Origin: Streptomyces longisporoflavus
GTDB taxonomy: Bacteria; Actinomycetota; Actinomycetes; Streptomycetales; Streptomycetaceae
Direction: 5' to 3'
NCBI RefSeq assembly: GCF_014649775.1
Contig: NZ_BMTR01000012.1
Span: 62,001 to 126,000 of the forward strand
Length of the DNA: 64,000 nt
Below the pieces are notes generated by a model, which did not search any database, was not told where the DNA came from, and was given only the letters and a program-made list of their open reading frames with translations. Below are positions 33,749 through 42,203 of the stretch, one piece after another. Within the stretch, counting starts at the first letter, position 1. Each line of letters begins with the position of its first letter. A program made the translations under genes and the position numbers.

Positions 33749-34927
33749 CTAGTCGAGCGGGAATCCGGTGTAGCTCTCGGCGAGGTCCGCCTCTGCCGAG
33801 CGCGAGGTGGCGATGCGGTCCAGCCGAGCGAGCTGGACGCGGTCGTCGAAGGGGGTGGCTTCGGGCGAGCGGTGCAGCATCGTGGTCATCGCGTACGAGA
33901 AGCGTTCGGCCTGCCAGACGCGGCGCAGGCAGGTCTGCGAGTACGCCTCCAGGCGGGCGTCGGAGCCCGTCTCGCGGAGTTCGGCGAGTGCGCGGGCGAA
34001 GGTGACGACGTCGCCGACCGCGAGGTTGAGGCCCTTGGCGCCGGTGGGCGGGACGATGTGGGCCGCGTCCCCGGCGAGGAAGACGCGACCGTGCCGCATG
34101 GGCTCGTGGACGAGGCTGCGCATGGGCGTGACGGACTTGGCGGTGATGGGCCCGCGCTTCAGCGTCCAGGCGGGGTCGTCGGTCTCCAGACGGCGGTCGA
34201 GCTCGTCCCAGATCTCCTCGTCGCCCCAGTCGGCGGCGTCCGTGCCCGCGGGGACCTGGAGGTAGGCGCGCGTGACGGTCGGCGAGCGCATGGAGAGCAG
34301 GGCGAAGCCGCGGTCGTGGCGGGCGTAGACGAGTTCGTCGTGCGAGGGCGGTACGTCGGCGAGGATGCCGAGCCACCCGAAGGGGTACGTCCGCTCGAAG
34401 ACCTGCGAGACATCGGCGGGCACTGCCTTGCGGGCCACGCCCCAGGAGCCGTCGCAGCCCACCACGTAGTCGCACTCCAGGACGTCCTCGCGGCCCTCGT
34501 GGCGGAAGCGGATGCCGGGTTTCCGCGTCTCGGCGCCTTCCACGGCCAGCGCCTCGGCCTCGAAGAGCAGCGGGCCGCCCGCGGCCAGCTGGAGGGCTAT
34601 GAGGTCCTTGCAGACCTCGGTCTGGGCGTAGACCATCACGGACCGGCCGCCGGTGAGGGCGGGGAAGTCGACGCGGTGCCTGCGGCGGTCGAAGCGCAGC
34701 TCGATGCCGTCGTGCGGGATGCCCATGCGGTCCATGCGCGCGGCGGCGCCCGCCTCGCGCAGGACGTCGACGGTGCCCTGTTCCAGGATTCCGGCGCGCT
34801 GGCGCTGCTCGACGTAGGCGCGGTCCTTGGTCTCCAGGACGACGGAGTCGATGCCGGCGTTGTGCAGCAGGCGGGCGAGGAGCAGCCCCGCCGGTCCGGC
34901 TCCGATGATTCCGACGGTGGTGCGCAT
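33749..34927 (-). CDS. pobA: 4-Hydroxybenzoate 3-monooxygenase
   Basis: A 392-residue flavoprotein hydroxylase that turns 4-hydroxybenzoate into protocatechuate with NAD(P)H and O2. The FAD motif is GIIGAGPAGLLLARLL at the N-terminus. QRAGILEQGTVDVLREAG matches the PHBH active-site/NADPH region. GDAAHIVPPTGAKGLNLAV is the second FAD motif. The length equals the family norm (about 390). It is divergent from an IclR regulator across a 131-bp gap with an operator-like palindrome and is followed by the aromatic-acid transporter. Confidence 0.93.
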   Translation of the reverse strand: MRTTVGIIGAGPAGLLLARLLHNAGIDSVVLETKDRAYVEQRQRAGILEQGTVDVLREAGAAARMDRMGIPHDGIELRFDRRRHRVDFPALTGGRSVMVYAQTEVCKDLIALQLAAGGPLLFEAEALAVEGAETRKPGIRFRHEGREDVLECDYVVGCDGSWGVARKAVPADVSQVFERTYPFGWLGILADVPPSHDELVYARHDRGFALLSMRSPTVTRAYLQVPAGTDAADWGDEEIWDELDRRLETDDPAWTLKRGPITAKSVTPMRSLVHEPMRHGRVFLAGDAAHIVPPTGAKGLNLAVGDVVTFARALAELRETGSDARLEAYSQTCLRRVWQAERFSYAMTTMLHRSPEATPFDDRVQLARLDRIATSRSAEADLAESYTGFPLD

Positions 34928-34955
34928 CGGCCGACCTCTCCCCTTGTTCGTCTGG

Positions 34956-34969
34956 TGAACTTTCGTTCA
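34956..34969. promoter_or_regulatory. Operator-like palindrome between pobA and IclR gene
   Basis: TGAACTTTCGTTCA (arms TGAAC and GTTCA, 4-base centre) is 29 bp before the pobA start codon. Further half sites (TTGTTCG and GCTGAACG) flank it. IclR-type regulators bind such A/T-rich palindromes. Confidence 0.55.
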
Positions 34970-35058
34970 TAATGTGCTGAACGGGAGTCTCCGACCGGAC
35001 CCATCGGCTGTCAACGGTTCCGGGGCCCCCGATTTCCACCCGTGCGAGGAGCAGTGCC

Positions 35059-36699
35059 ATGCCGGAAGAGTCCGTACGCCCTCTGGAGCGCGGCCTCGCC
35101 GTCCTGCGCGCCCTCGCCGTCGGCGATCAGGTCAGAGCCGGCGATCTGGTGCGCGCGACCGGCCTGGCCCGCTCGACGGTCGACCGGGTCGTGGCGACCC
35201 TGGTCCGCATCGGCTACGTACGCGAGCACGGCCAGGAACTCCGCCTCACGCCCCGCCTGATGGAACTCGGCAACGCCTATCTCGCGGCGAGCGGCCTGAG
35301 CGGCGAGGTCGCGGCGCGCACCGCCCGGCTCGCCGACGACCTCGACGAGTCGGTGTCCCTCGCGGTGCCGGACGGCGACGGGGTCCGCTTCGTCACGCAG
35401 GCCGCCCGGCGCCGCGCGATGTCGGTGGCCTTCCGCATCGGCGATCTGCTGCCCGCCGAGCGGTGCGCGCCGGGCGCTCTGTTCGCCGCCGAGTGGGACG
35501 AGGCGGCCTGGGCGGCATGGCGGGCCCGGCTGGCCGCCGACCCCGCGGGCGAGGCCTTCCCCGCGCTGCCGCCGGGCCCGGCCTGCCCGCCGCCGGATCT
35601 CGCGGACCGCGTGGAGCGCTCGCGCGTGACGGGCTGGGCCCTGGACGACCAGCTGATCGAGCCGGGCCTGATCGCGGCGGCGGTCCCGGTGCGCGACGCG
35701 GCGGGCCGCGTCCGGTACGCCCTTTCCGCGGTGAGCCACACCAGCAGGCATACGGCCAAGGGCCTCGCGGAGCTCGTACTGCCACGCCTGCGGGCGGAGG
35801 CCGCGCATCTGGAGTCCCTGCCGACCGGTCAACTGCCCGGCGTATCAAGCCAGGTGACGGAGGCTCATGAAGGCGCTCCGCGTGAGCGGCCGGGCGACGC
35901 CAAGGCCGAGCTCGGCCCCGGCTACCTCCAGTCGCTCGCCCGCGGCCTCGCCGTCCTGCGCGCCCTCGGCGAGGCACGCGGCGACGGCCTCCCGCTGACC
36001 GCGATCGCCGCCGCCACCGACCTGCCGCGGGCCACCGCACGCCGCTGTCTGCACACCCTGGAACTCCAGGGGTACGCGGCGCACGACGGCCGCCTCTACC
36101 GCCCGCTCCCCCGCATCCTGGAGCTCGGCCACGCCCGCCTCTCCGGCCTCGGCTTCGCCGACATCGCCGACCCGCATCTGCGCCAACTGACCGCCCGCGT
36201 CCACCAGTCGGCGTCGGTGACGGTGCTCGACGGCACGGACATCCTGTACGTGGCGCGGGCGGCGACGACGCGCGTCATGAGCGTCCACATCACGCTCGGC
36301 ACCCGCTTCCCCGCCTATCCCACCGCCATGGGCCGGGTTCTCCTTGCCGGCCTCCCGGAGCGGGACCGCGCCCGCGTCATCGAGACCGCGCCGCCCCGCC
36401 CCCTCACCCGGCGCACGGTCACCGACCCGGCGGCTCTTGAGCGGCTGCTCGACCGGGCCGCCGCCGACGGGTACGCCACCGCGGACGAGGAACTGGAAGA
36501 GGGGCTGCGCTCGGTCGCCGTACCCCTGAAGGACGCGCGGGGGCGCGTGGTCGCCGCGCTGAACGTGGCCCAGCACGCGGGAAACGCGCCGCTGGAAGCA
36601 ACCGTCGAGGCGCTGCTGCCCGCGCTGCGCGGGACGGCGGCGGCGATCGAGGCGGATCTGCACACGGCGGCACGCTTCAACGGCGTACCGATGCCGTAG
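35059..36699 (+). CDS. Double IclR-family regulator (two complete IclR proteins fused)
   Basis: A 546-residue protein made of two IclR units. The first (residues about 5-255) has the helix-turn-helix VRAGDLVRATGLARSTVDRV and a ligand domain ending YALSAVSHTSRHTAKGLAEL. The second (residues about 293-540) has LTAIAAATDLPRATARRCLH and ends RVVAALNVAQHAGNAPLEATV. A linker of about 40 residues joins them. Ordinary IclR proteins are about 250 residues and act as dimers or tetramers, so this is an intramolecular pseudo-dimer. The gene is divergent from pobA and is the likely PobR/PcaR-type controller of 4-hydroxybenzoate use. The gap palindrome is its likely site. Confidence 0.92.
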   Translation: MPEESVRPLERGLAVLRALAVGDQVRAGDLVRATGLARSTVDRVVATLVRIGYVREHGQELRLTPRLMELGNAYLAASGLSGEVAARTARLADDLDESVSLAVPDGDGVRFVTQAARRRAMSVAFRIGDLLPAERCAPGALFAAEWDEAAWAAWRARLAADPAGEAFPALPPGPACPPPDLADRVERSRVTGWALDDQLIEPGLIAAAVPVRDAAGRVRYALSAVSHTSRHTAKGLAELVLPRLRAEAAHLESLPTGQLPGVSSQVTEAHEGAPRERPGDAKAELGPGYLQSLARGLAVLRALGEARGDGLPLTAIAAATDLPRATARRCLHTLELQGYAAHDGRLYRPLPRILELGHARLSGLGFADIADPHLRQLTARVHQSASVTVLDGTDILYVARAATTRVMSVHITLGTRFPAYPTAMGRVLLAGLPERDRARVIETAPPRPLTRRTVTDPAALERLLDRAAADGYATADEELEEGLRSVAVPLKDARGRVVAALNVAQHAGNAPLEATVEALLPALRGTAAAIEADLHTAARFNGVPMP

Positions 36700-36729
36700 C
36701 GGACGTACCCGCCGATGTCACAGTGGAGG

Positions 36730-36812
36730 TGCCCGGAGCCGGACTTGAACCGGCACGCCCGCTAGGGGCAGCGAGGTTTAAGCTCGCCGTGTCTGCATTC
36801 CACCATCCGGGC
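36730..36812 (-). tRNA. bldA: tRNA-Leu (anticodon UAA), bldA
   Basis: The minus strand folds as a class II tRNA. The acceptor arms GCCCGGA and TCCGGGC pair exactly, with discriminator A. The anticodon arm GCGAG-CTTAAAC-CTCGC gives anticodon TAA. The variable arm is long (TGCCCCTAGCGGGCG), and the T arm is GCCGG-TTCAAGT-CCGGC. CCA is not encoded (CCT follows). In Streptomyces the only tRNA reading UUA is bldA, needed for aerial growth and many antibiotic regulators, so the identification rests directly on the anticodon. It converges on the IclR gene 30 bp away. Confidence 0.97.
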
Positions 36813-36841
36813 AGGCAATGGGCTCCGCATAAGGTGATTCG

Positions 36842-36869
36842 ACCCTATCGGGAGGCGTCCCCCGAACAG
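36842..36869 (-). promoter_or_regulatory. Candidate bldA promoter
   Basis: On the minus strand CTGTTC (complement of 36864-36869), a 16-base spacer and TAGGGT (complement of 36842-36847) lie about 30 bp before the tRNA 5' end. The match to -35/-10 consensus is moderate. The start point is unproven. Confidence 0.4.
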
Positions 36870-37199
36870 CGGAACAACAGCCCGATGTTGTCTTATTTTA
36901 TTGACGTCTGAGGGTGCATCAGCCACCGGCCCTGGCCATCGGTACATGCCGCAGGCCCTTCCGCCGCCATGCGGCCTCCTGTACGGAATGACGTAATTTA
37001 GCTGCCTCCGGAATGTCGTCGCGTCACTGGCGGGTGGTACCCGTGTCAGGGGCCGAGGTCATCCCCAGGTATGACACAGACGACTCGAGTCCGACTGGAG
37101 AGGGCCCCCGGAACCGGAACAGCGGCTGACTACACGGCGCGGATCCGCAAGGACGATGGATTACGTCCCCACTCGTCGTCCCGACAGGAGCACCACCCC
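36870..37199. other. Non-coding gap between bldA and ABC exporter
   Basis: No convincing gene is seen. It is A+T-richer near 36890-36905 (GTCTTATTTTATTGACG), which is likely promoter or upstream DNA of bldA. The right half is the leader of the ABC operon. A frame open from 37071 into the ATPase gene gives a non-conserved-looking peptide. Confidence 0.5.
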
Positions 37200-37970
37200 G
37201 TGACCACCACCCCCTACGCCGCCCGCACCACCGCAGTGGCCGCGCGCGCCACGGATCTCTCCAAGGTGTACGGCCAGGGCGAGACCCAGGTGGTCGCCCT
37301 GGACCATGTCTCCGTCGACTTCCGGCAGGGCGAGTTCACCGCGATCATGGGCCCCTCGGGCTCCGGCAAGTCGACCCTGATGCACTGCGTCGCGGGGCTC
37401 GACAGCTTCAGCGGCGGCTCCGTGCGGATCGGCGAGACCGAGCTGTCCACCCTCAAGGACAAGCAGCTCACCAAGCTCCGCCGGGACAAGATCGGCTTCA
37501 TCTTCCAGGCCTTCAACCTGCTGCCGACGCTGACGGCCCTGGAGAACATCACGCTGCCGATGGACATCGCGGGCCGCAAGCCCGACAAGCAGTGGCTGGA
37601 GCAGGTCATCTCCATGGTCGGCCTGGCCGGGCGGCTCTCCCACCGGCCCACCGAGCTCTCCGGCGGCCAGCAGCAGCGCGTGGCCGTGGCCCGCGCGCTC
37701 GCCTCGCAGCCCGACATCATCTTCGGCGACGAGCCCACGGGAAACCTGGACTCGCGCTCGGGTGCGGAGGTCCTCGGCTTCCTGCGGAACTCCGTACGGG
37801 AACTGGGACAGACGGTCGTCATGGTCACGCATGACCCCGTGGCCGCCGCCTACGCGGATCGCGTCATCTTCCTTGCCGACGGGCGGATCGTCGACGAGAT
37901 GCTCTCGCCGACGGCGGACGGCGTCCTCGACCGGATGAAGGACTTCGACGCCAAGGGTCGTACGAGCTAG
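37200..37970 (+). CDS. MacB/LolD-type ABC transporter ATP-binding protein
   Basis: A 256-residue ATPase. Walker A is GPSGSGKST, the signature LSGGQQQRV, Walker B IIFGDEPTGNLDS, and the switch histidine is in VTHDP. This subfamily drives FtsX/MacB-type mechanotransmission or export rather than import. GTG 37200 has AGGAG ten bases upstream. The permease gene follows 113 bp later, after a dispersed repeat. Confidence 0.93.
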   Translation: MTTTPYAARTTAVAARATDLSKVYGQGETQVVALDHVSVDFRQGEFTAIMGPSGSGKSTLMHCVAGLDSFSGGSVRIGETELSTLKDKQLTKLRRDKIGFIFQAFNLLPTLTALENITLPMDIAGRKPDKQWLEQVISMVGLAGRLSHRPTELSGGQQQRVAVARALASQPDIIFGDEPTGNLDSRSGAEVLGFLRNSVRELGQTVVMVTHDPVAAAYADRVIFLADGRIVDEMLSPTADGVLDRMKDFDAKGRTS

Positions 37971-38013
37971 CGCGCCGAGCGGCGTCGGCGGGTTTTCTTG
38001 CCCGCGGGTACGC

Positions 38014-38050
38014 CGTGGCTTGTCGCGCAGTTCCCCGCGCCCCTTCGGGG
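38014..38050. repeat. Dispersed repeat R2, intergenic copy
   Basis: On the minus strand it reads CCCCGAAGGGGCGCGGGGAA then CTGCGCGACAAGCCAC. It is nearly identical, in opposite orientation, to 47582-47617. It lies between the ATPase and permease genes of one operon. Confidence 0.8.
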
Positions 38051-38083
38051 CTCTCCCTCTCTCCCCCACCAGGACTCACACCC

Positions 38084-40627
38084 ATGTTCCGTACCGCCCT
38101 GCGCAACGTGCTCGCGCACAAGGCCAGGCTGTTGATGACCGTGCTCGCCGTCATGCTCGGCGTCGCCTTCGTCTCCGGCACGCTGGTCTTCACCGACACC
38201 TTCGGCAACGCCTACAAGAACAAGTCGGCCAAGAGCTTCGACCACGTCTCCGTCGCCATCCAGGGCGACGGCGGGTCGTCCTTCTACGGGCCCGGCGGCA
38301 GCGACGAAGAAGAGGCCAAGAAGCCGCCGCGCCTGACCGACGCCCTTCTCCAAAAGAGCCAGAACCTGCCCGGCGCCGAATCGGCCATCGGCACGGTCAC
38401 CGGATTCACCGCGGTCGCCGACAAGGACGGCAAGCTCGTCGGCGGGGAGTGGGGCACCACCGGCGCCAACTACTACCCCGGCAAGGACGGCAAGGACCCC
38501 CGGTACGACTTCACCGACGGCGCGGCGCCCAAGTCCGCCGGTGACATCGCCCTGGACTCGAAGACCGCCGGGCGCACCGGCTACCAGGTCGGCGACTCCG
38601 TCCGCTACTCCACGGACGGGCCGGTGAAGCAGGCGAAGATCAGCGGCATCTTCGACACCGAGGACGGCAGCGTCCTCGCGGGCGGCAGCCTGGTGGTGTT
38701 CGACAACGACACCGCGCTGAAGGTCCTCGGCAAGAGCGAGTACGACGAGATCGACGTGAAGGCCGCCGCGGGCACCTCCGAGGCGGCGCTGAAGAGCTCG
38801 GTCGAGAAGATCCTGCCGAAGGACAGCGAGGGCATCGACGCCGTCACCGGCGGTCAGCTCTCGGACGACCAGGAGCGGATGATCGAGCAGCAGACCAGCT
38901 CGATGAGCCAGGTCCTGCTGATCTTCGCCGGTATCGCGCTGTTCGTCGGCATCTTCATCATCGCCAACACCTTCACCATGCTCGTCGCCCAGCGCACCCG
39001 GGAACTGGCCCTGATGCGCGCCGTCGGCGCCTCGCGCCGCCAGGTGACGCGCTCCGTGCTGATCGAGGCGTTCCTGGTGGGCCTGGTGGCCGCGGTGACC
39101 GGCTTCGCGCTCGGCATCGGCGTGGCGATGGGCCTTGAGTCCCTGATGAACGCCGGGGGCGCCTCGCTGCCGGACGGGCCGATCGTCATCGCCCCGACCA
39201 CGATCGCCGTCGCCCTGGTCATCGGTGTCTGCGTGACGATGCTGGCCGCCTGGCTGCCGGGCCGCCGCGCCGCGAAGATCCCGCCGGTCGCCGCGATGAA
39301 CAGCGTCCACGCGACGCCGACGACGCGCGGTCTCGTCGTCCGCAACACCATCGGCTCGATCATCGTCGCCCTCGGCACGGTCCTGCTCTTCAACGACGAC
39401 AACTACGTGATGGCCGCGGGCGCCGCCGTGATCCTCGTCGGCATCATCGTCCTCACACCGCTCCTGTCGCGCCCGTTCATCGCCGCCTCGGCCCCGCTCC
39501 TGAAGCCGTTCGGGGTCACGGGCAAGCTGTCCCGCCTCAACGCGGTGCGCAACCCGCGCCGTACGGCCTCCACCGCGTCGGCCCTGATGATCGGCCTGAC
39601 CCTGATCACCGCGATGACCGTGGTGGCGACCTCCATGAGCAGCGCCATCGACAAGATGGCCGCGGGCTCCCTGAAGGCCGACTACACCGTCTCCATGGCG
39701 AACTACCAGCCGCTGGCCCCCGAGGTCGGCGAGAAGCTGGCCAAGCTCCCGGACGTCGAGGCGAGCAGCCCGCTGCGCACGGCCTACGGCGAGGTGGACG
39801 GCTCGTACAGCCAGGTGTCCGGCGTCGACGAGAAGGCGTTCGGCGAGCTGACGAGCCTGGACTTCACCAGCGGCTCCCTGGCGGGTCTCAAGGGCAACTC
39901 CGCCCTCGTCGACAAGAAGACCGCCGACGAGCAGGGCCTCAAGACGGGCGACACCGTCCCGGTGAAGTTCGAGGACGACAAGACGGCCCGGCTGACGGTC
40001 GCCGGTATCTACCGGCAGAACGAGATGGTCAGCGGTCTCTTCACGCCGCTGTCCGTCGTGAACCCGCATCTGTCCAAGATCACCGACGAGCAGGTCCTGG
40101 TGAAGATGATGGGCGGCACGTCCGACAAGGCCGAGGACGCCATCGTCAAGGCCCTCGGCGACAACCCGGCGCTGAAGATCCAGGACAAGGACGCGATCAG
40201 CAACGAGGTCGGCGGCGCGATCAACATGGTCCTGAACATGCTCTACGGCCTCCTCGCGATGGCCATCCTGATCGCGGTGCTCGGCGTCATCAACACCCTG
40301 GCCATGTCGGTCTTCGAGCGGAAGCACGAGATCGGCATGATGCGGGCCATCGGCCTCGACCGCGCGAAGGTCAAGCAGATGGTGCGCCTGGAGGCGATCC
40401 TGATCTCCCTGTTCGGCGCGGTGCTCGGCATCGGTCTCGGCCTCTTCATGGGCTGGGCCGTGGGCAACAGCGTCGCCGACACAGTGGCGACGTACACCAT
40501 GGAGGTCCCGGTCGGCCGCATCGTGATCTTCCTCGGCATCGCAGGCCTCGTGGGTGTCCTCGCGGCGATGTGGCCGGCCCGCAGCGCGGCCAAGCTGAAC
40601 CCGCTGATGGCGATCAAGAGCGAGTAG
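38084..40627 (+). CDS. FtsX-like/MacB-type ABC transporter permease
   Basis: An 847-residue permease. It has one N-terminal helix (LLMTVLAVMLGVAFVSGTLV), a large extracytoplasmic domain, and a first FtsX block of three helices (VLLIFAGIALFVGIFIIANT onward). A second extracytoplasmic domain follows, then a C-terminal FtsX block (LLAMAILIAVLGVINTLAMS and VFERKHEIGMMRAIG). The duplicated FtsX layout is common in actinobacterial exporters and envelope-stress transporters. The substrate is unknown. It is a clear paralogue of the permease at the end of the window. Start ATG 38084. Confidence 0.92.
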   Translation: MFRTALRNVLAHKARLLMTVLAVMLGVAFVSGTLVFTDTFGNAYKNKSAKSFDHVSVAIQGDGGSSFYGPGGSDEEEAKKPPRLTDALLQKSQNLPGAESAIGTVTGFTAVADKDGKLVGGEWGTTGANYYPGKDGKDPRYDFTDGAAPKSAGDIALDSKTAGRTGYQVGDSVRYSTDGPVKQAKISGIFDTEDGSVLAGGSLVVFDNDTALKVLGKSEYDEIDVKAAAGTSEAALKSSVEKILPKDSEGIDAVTGGQLSDDQERMIEQQTSSMSQVLLIFAGIALFVGIFIIANTFTMLVAQRTRELALMRAVGASRRQVTRSVLIEAFLVGLVAAVTGFALGIGVAMGLESLMNAGGASLPDGPIVIAPTTIAVALVIGVCVTMLAAWLPGRRAAKIPPVAAMNSVHATPTTRGLVVRNTIGSIIVALGTVLLFNDDNYVMAAGAAVILVGIIVLTPLLSRPFIAASAPLLKPFGVTGKLSRLNAVRNPRRTASTASALMIGLTLITAMTVVATSMSSAIDKMAAGSLKADYTVSMANYQPLAPEVGEKLAKLPDVEASSPLRTAYGEVDGSYSQVSGVDEKAFGELTSLDFTSGSLAGLKGNSALVDKKTADEQGLKTGDTVPVKFEDDKTARLTVAGIYRQNEMVSGLFTPLSVVNPHLSKITDEQVLVKMMGGTSDKAEDAIVKALGDNPALKIQDKDAISNEVGGAINMVLNMLYGLLAMAILIAVLGVINTLAMSVFERKHEIGMMRAIGLDRAKVKQMVRLEAILISLFGAVLGIGLGLFMGWAVGNSVADTVATYTMEVPVGRIVIFLGIAGLVGVLAAMWPARSAAKLNPLMAIKSE

Positions 40628-40647
40628 CCCCCGGCGGCAGGCGACAG

Positions 40648-40687
40648 GAGCGGGGCCCCGGACGACCCTTCGTCCGGGGCCCCGCTC
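40648..40687. terminator. 18-bp perfect hairpin between convergent genes
   Basis: GAGCGGGGCCCCGGACGA (40648-40665) pairs exactly with 40670-40687 around a CCCT loop, between the permease and the cyclopropane synthase gene. Confidence 0.85.
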
Positions 40688-40696
40688 GCGTACGTC

Positions 40697-42001
40697 CTAC
40701 TGCCAGGTGCGGGCCCGCAGCGGCATTCCGGAGGCGCCGGCCTCCGGGGTCTTCACCGCGAGGACCTGGTTGACGCCGATGCGGTTGCGCTCGAAGGACA
40801 GCGCGGAGGCCGCCATGTAGAGCCGCCAGATACGGGCGCGGCCCGGCGAGGTGAGCCGCTGGCCCTCCTGCCAGCGGGCCTCCAGGTTGGCGACCCATTG
40901 GCGCAGGGTGAGGGCGTAGTGCTCACGGATCGCCTCCACGTCACGCACCTCGAACCCCGCGCGCTCCAGCTGCGTGACCGTGGACCCCACCGGGGCGAGC
41001 TCGCCGCCGGGGAAGACATAGGCGTCGATGAAGTCGTCGACCTCGTACGCCGACTCGTCGGCCTGCGGCCGCCGGGCGATCTGATGGTTGAGGAGCCTGC
41101 CGCCCGGCGCCAGGAGAGCGTGCAGGTCGCGTGCGTACTCCAAGTACCGCTCGGCGCCGACATGTTCGGCCATGCCGATGGAGGAGATGGCGTCGTACGG
41201 ACCGTCGCGCACGTCACGGTAGTCCTGGACGCGGATCTCGACCCGATCGGTCAGACCCTCTTCCGCGATGCGCTTCCTGGCGTACGCGGCCTGCTCGTGG
41301 GAGAGCGTGACGCCGACGACGGTGACGCCGTGCTCGCGCGCCGCGTGGATGGCCATGGAGCCCCAGCCGCAGCCGACGTCGAGCAGCCGCATGCCGGGCT
41401 TCAGGGCGAGCTTGCGGGAGACGATCTCCAGCTTGTCGCGCTGAGCGTCTTCGAGGGTGGACGCTTCCTCTTCACCGGCCCCCCAGTATGCGCACGAGTA
41501 GACCATCGAGGGGCCGAGCACCAGCTCGTAGAAGTCGTTGCCCACGTCGTAGTGGTGGCTGATGGCCTGCTTGTCGCTGCCCTTGGTGTGCAGATGGAGG
41601 CGGCTGCGCCCGCGCATCTCCTCCTGCGGCGGGGGCGGCGGCAGGAAGGGCGCGGCGAGGCCGATCAGGGAGCGGGCGGCGGCGCGGAACCGCGGGTCGC
41701 GCAGGGACTCCCTGAGCCCCTTCGCGTCCTCCGCCCGCTCCCAGATGAACTCCGCGAGCCGGTCCAGGGCCGCGTACAGATCGCCCTCGACGTCCAGATC
41801 CCCGGCCACCCAGGCGCGGGCCAGACCCAGCTCGCCCGGCTTCCACATCAGGCGGCGCAGGGCCCGGCGATTGCGCACGACGAGTACGGGGCCGTCCGGC
41901 GGGCCTGCTTCGGAACCGTCCCAGGCACGCATACGTACGGGGAGCGGAGCCCCCAGCATCTGTTCGGCAAGGTGCTTCAGCCGCAGCGCGGCATCGGGCA
42001 T
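40697..42001 (-). CDS. cfa: Cyclopropane-fatty-acyl-phospholipid synthase family protein
   Basis: A 434-residue SAM-dependent methyltransferase. The SAM site is RLLDVGCGWGSMAIHAAREH. GSDKQAISHHYDVGNDFYEL and MVYSCAYWG are Cfa signatures. It would add a methylene group to unsaturated acyl chains of membrane lipids. An N-terminal domain of about 130 residues precedes it, as in Escherichia coli Cfa. ATG 42001 has GGAGG eight bases upstream; the GTG at 42010 would overlap that site. It converges on the ABC operon. Related actinobacterial methyltransferases that make 10-methyl fatty acids cannot be excluded. Confidence 0.9.
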   Translation of the reverse strand: MPDAALRLKHLAEQMLGAPLPVRMRAWDGSEAGPPDGPVLVVRNRRALRRLMWKPGELGLARAWVAGDLDVEGDLYAALDRLAEFIWERAEDAKGLRESLRDPRFRAAARSLIGLAAPFLPPPPPQEEMRGRSRLHLHTKGSDKQAISHHYDVGNDFYELVLGPSMVYSCAYWGAGEEEASTLEDAQRDKLEIVSRKLALKPGMRLLDVGCGWGSMAIHAAREHGVTVVGVTLSHEQAAYARKRIAEEGLTDRVEIRVQDYRDVRDGPYDAISSIGMAEHVGAERYLEYARDLHALLAPGGRLLNHQIARRPQADESAYEVDDFIDAYVFPGGELAPVGSTVTQLERAGFEVRDVEAIREHYALTLRQWVANLEARWQEGQRLTSPGRARIWRLYMAASALSFERNRIGVNQVLAVKTPEAGASGMPLRARTWQ

Positions 42002-42138
42002 GGTGCACACCTCCGTGACGGGGATATCCCGGACAGGTTCGACACCACGTAAACACCAACGGGGCGCTTGCGCAGTCCCGTTGCCGCGTCACGGATCGGC
42101 AAAATACATGTAGCCGCCATGTATACGGTCCGGAAAAA

Positions 42139-42184
42139 CCCGGAGGGGCCGCCCGCACCACGGATGGCGGGCGGCCCCTCCGGG
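42139..42184 (-). terminator. 18-bp perfect hairpin after ndh
   Basis: CCCGGAGGGGCCGCCCGC (42139-42156) and its exact complement at 42167-42184, followed on the minus strand by GGTTTTTCC, form a strong terminator for the NADH dehydrogenase gene. Confidence 0.85.
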
Positions 42185-42203
42185 ACCGTTCAGTGACCGG
42201 AGG

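Noticed and set aside
33675..35060. A 462-codon N-terminal extension of the MFS transporter frame
   Set aside because: It is the antisense-free but out-of-frame shadow of pobA, rich in Arg/Pro/His. Transporter homology begins at GTG 33674.
36727..36729. Encoded CCA end of the bldA tRNA
   Set aside because: The minus strand reads CCT after the discriminator base, so CCA must be added after transcription.
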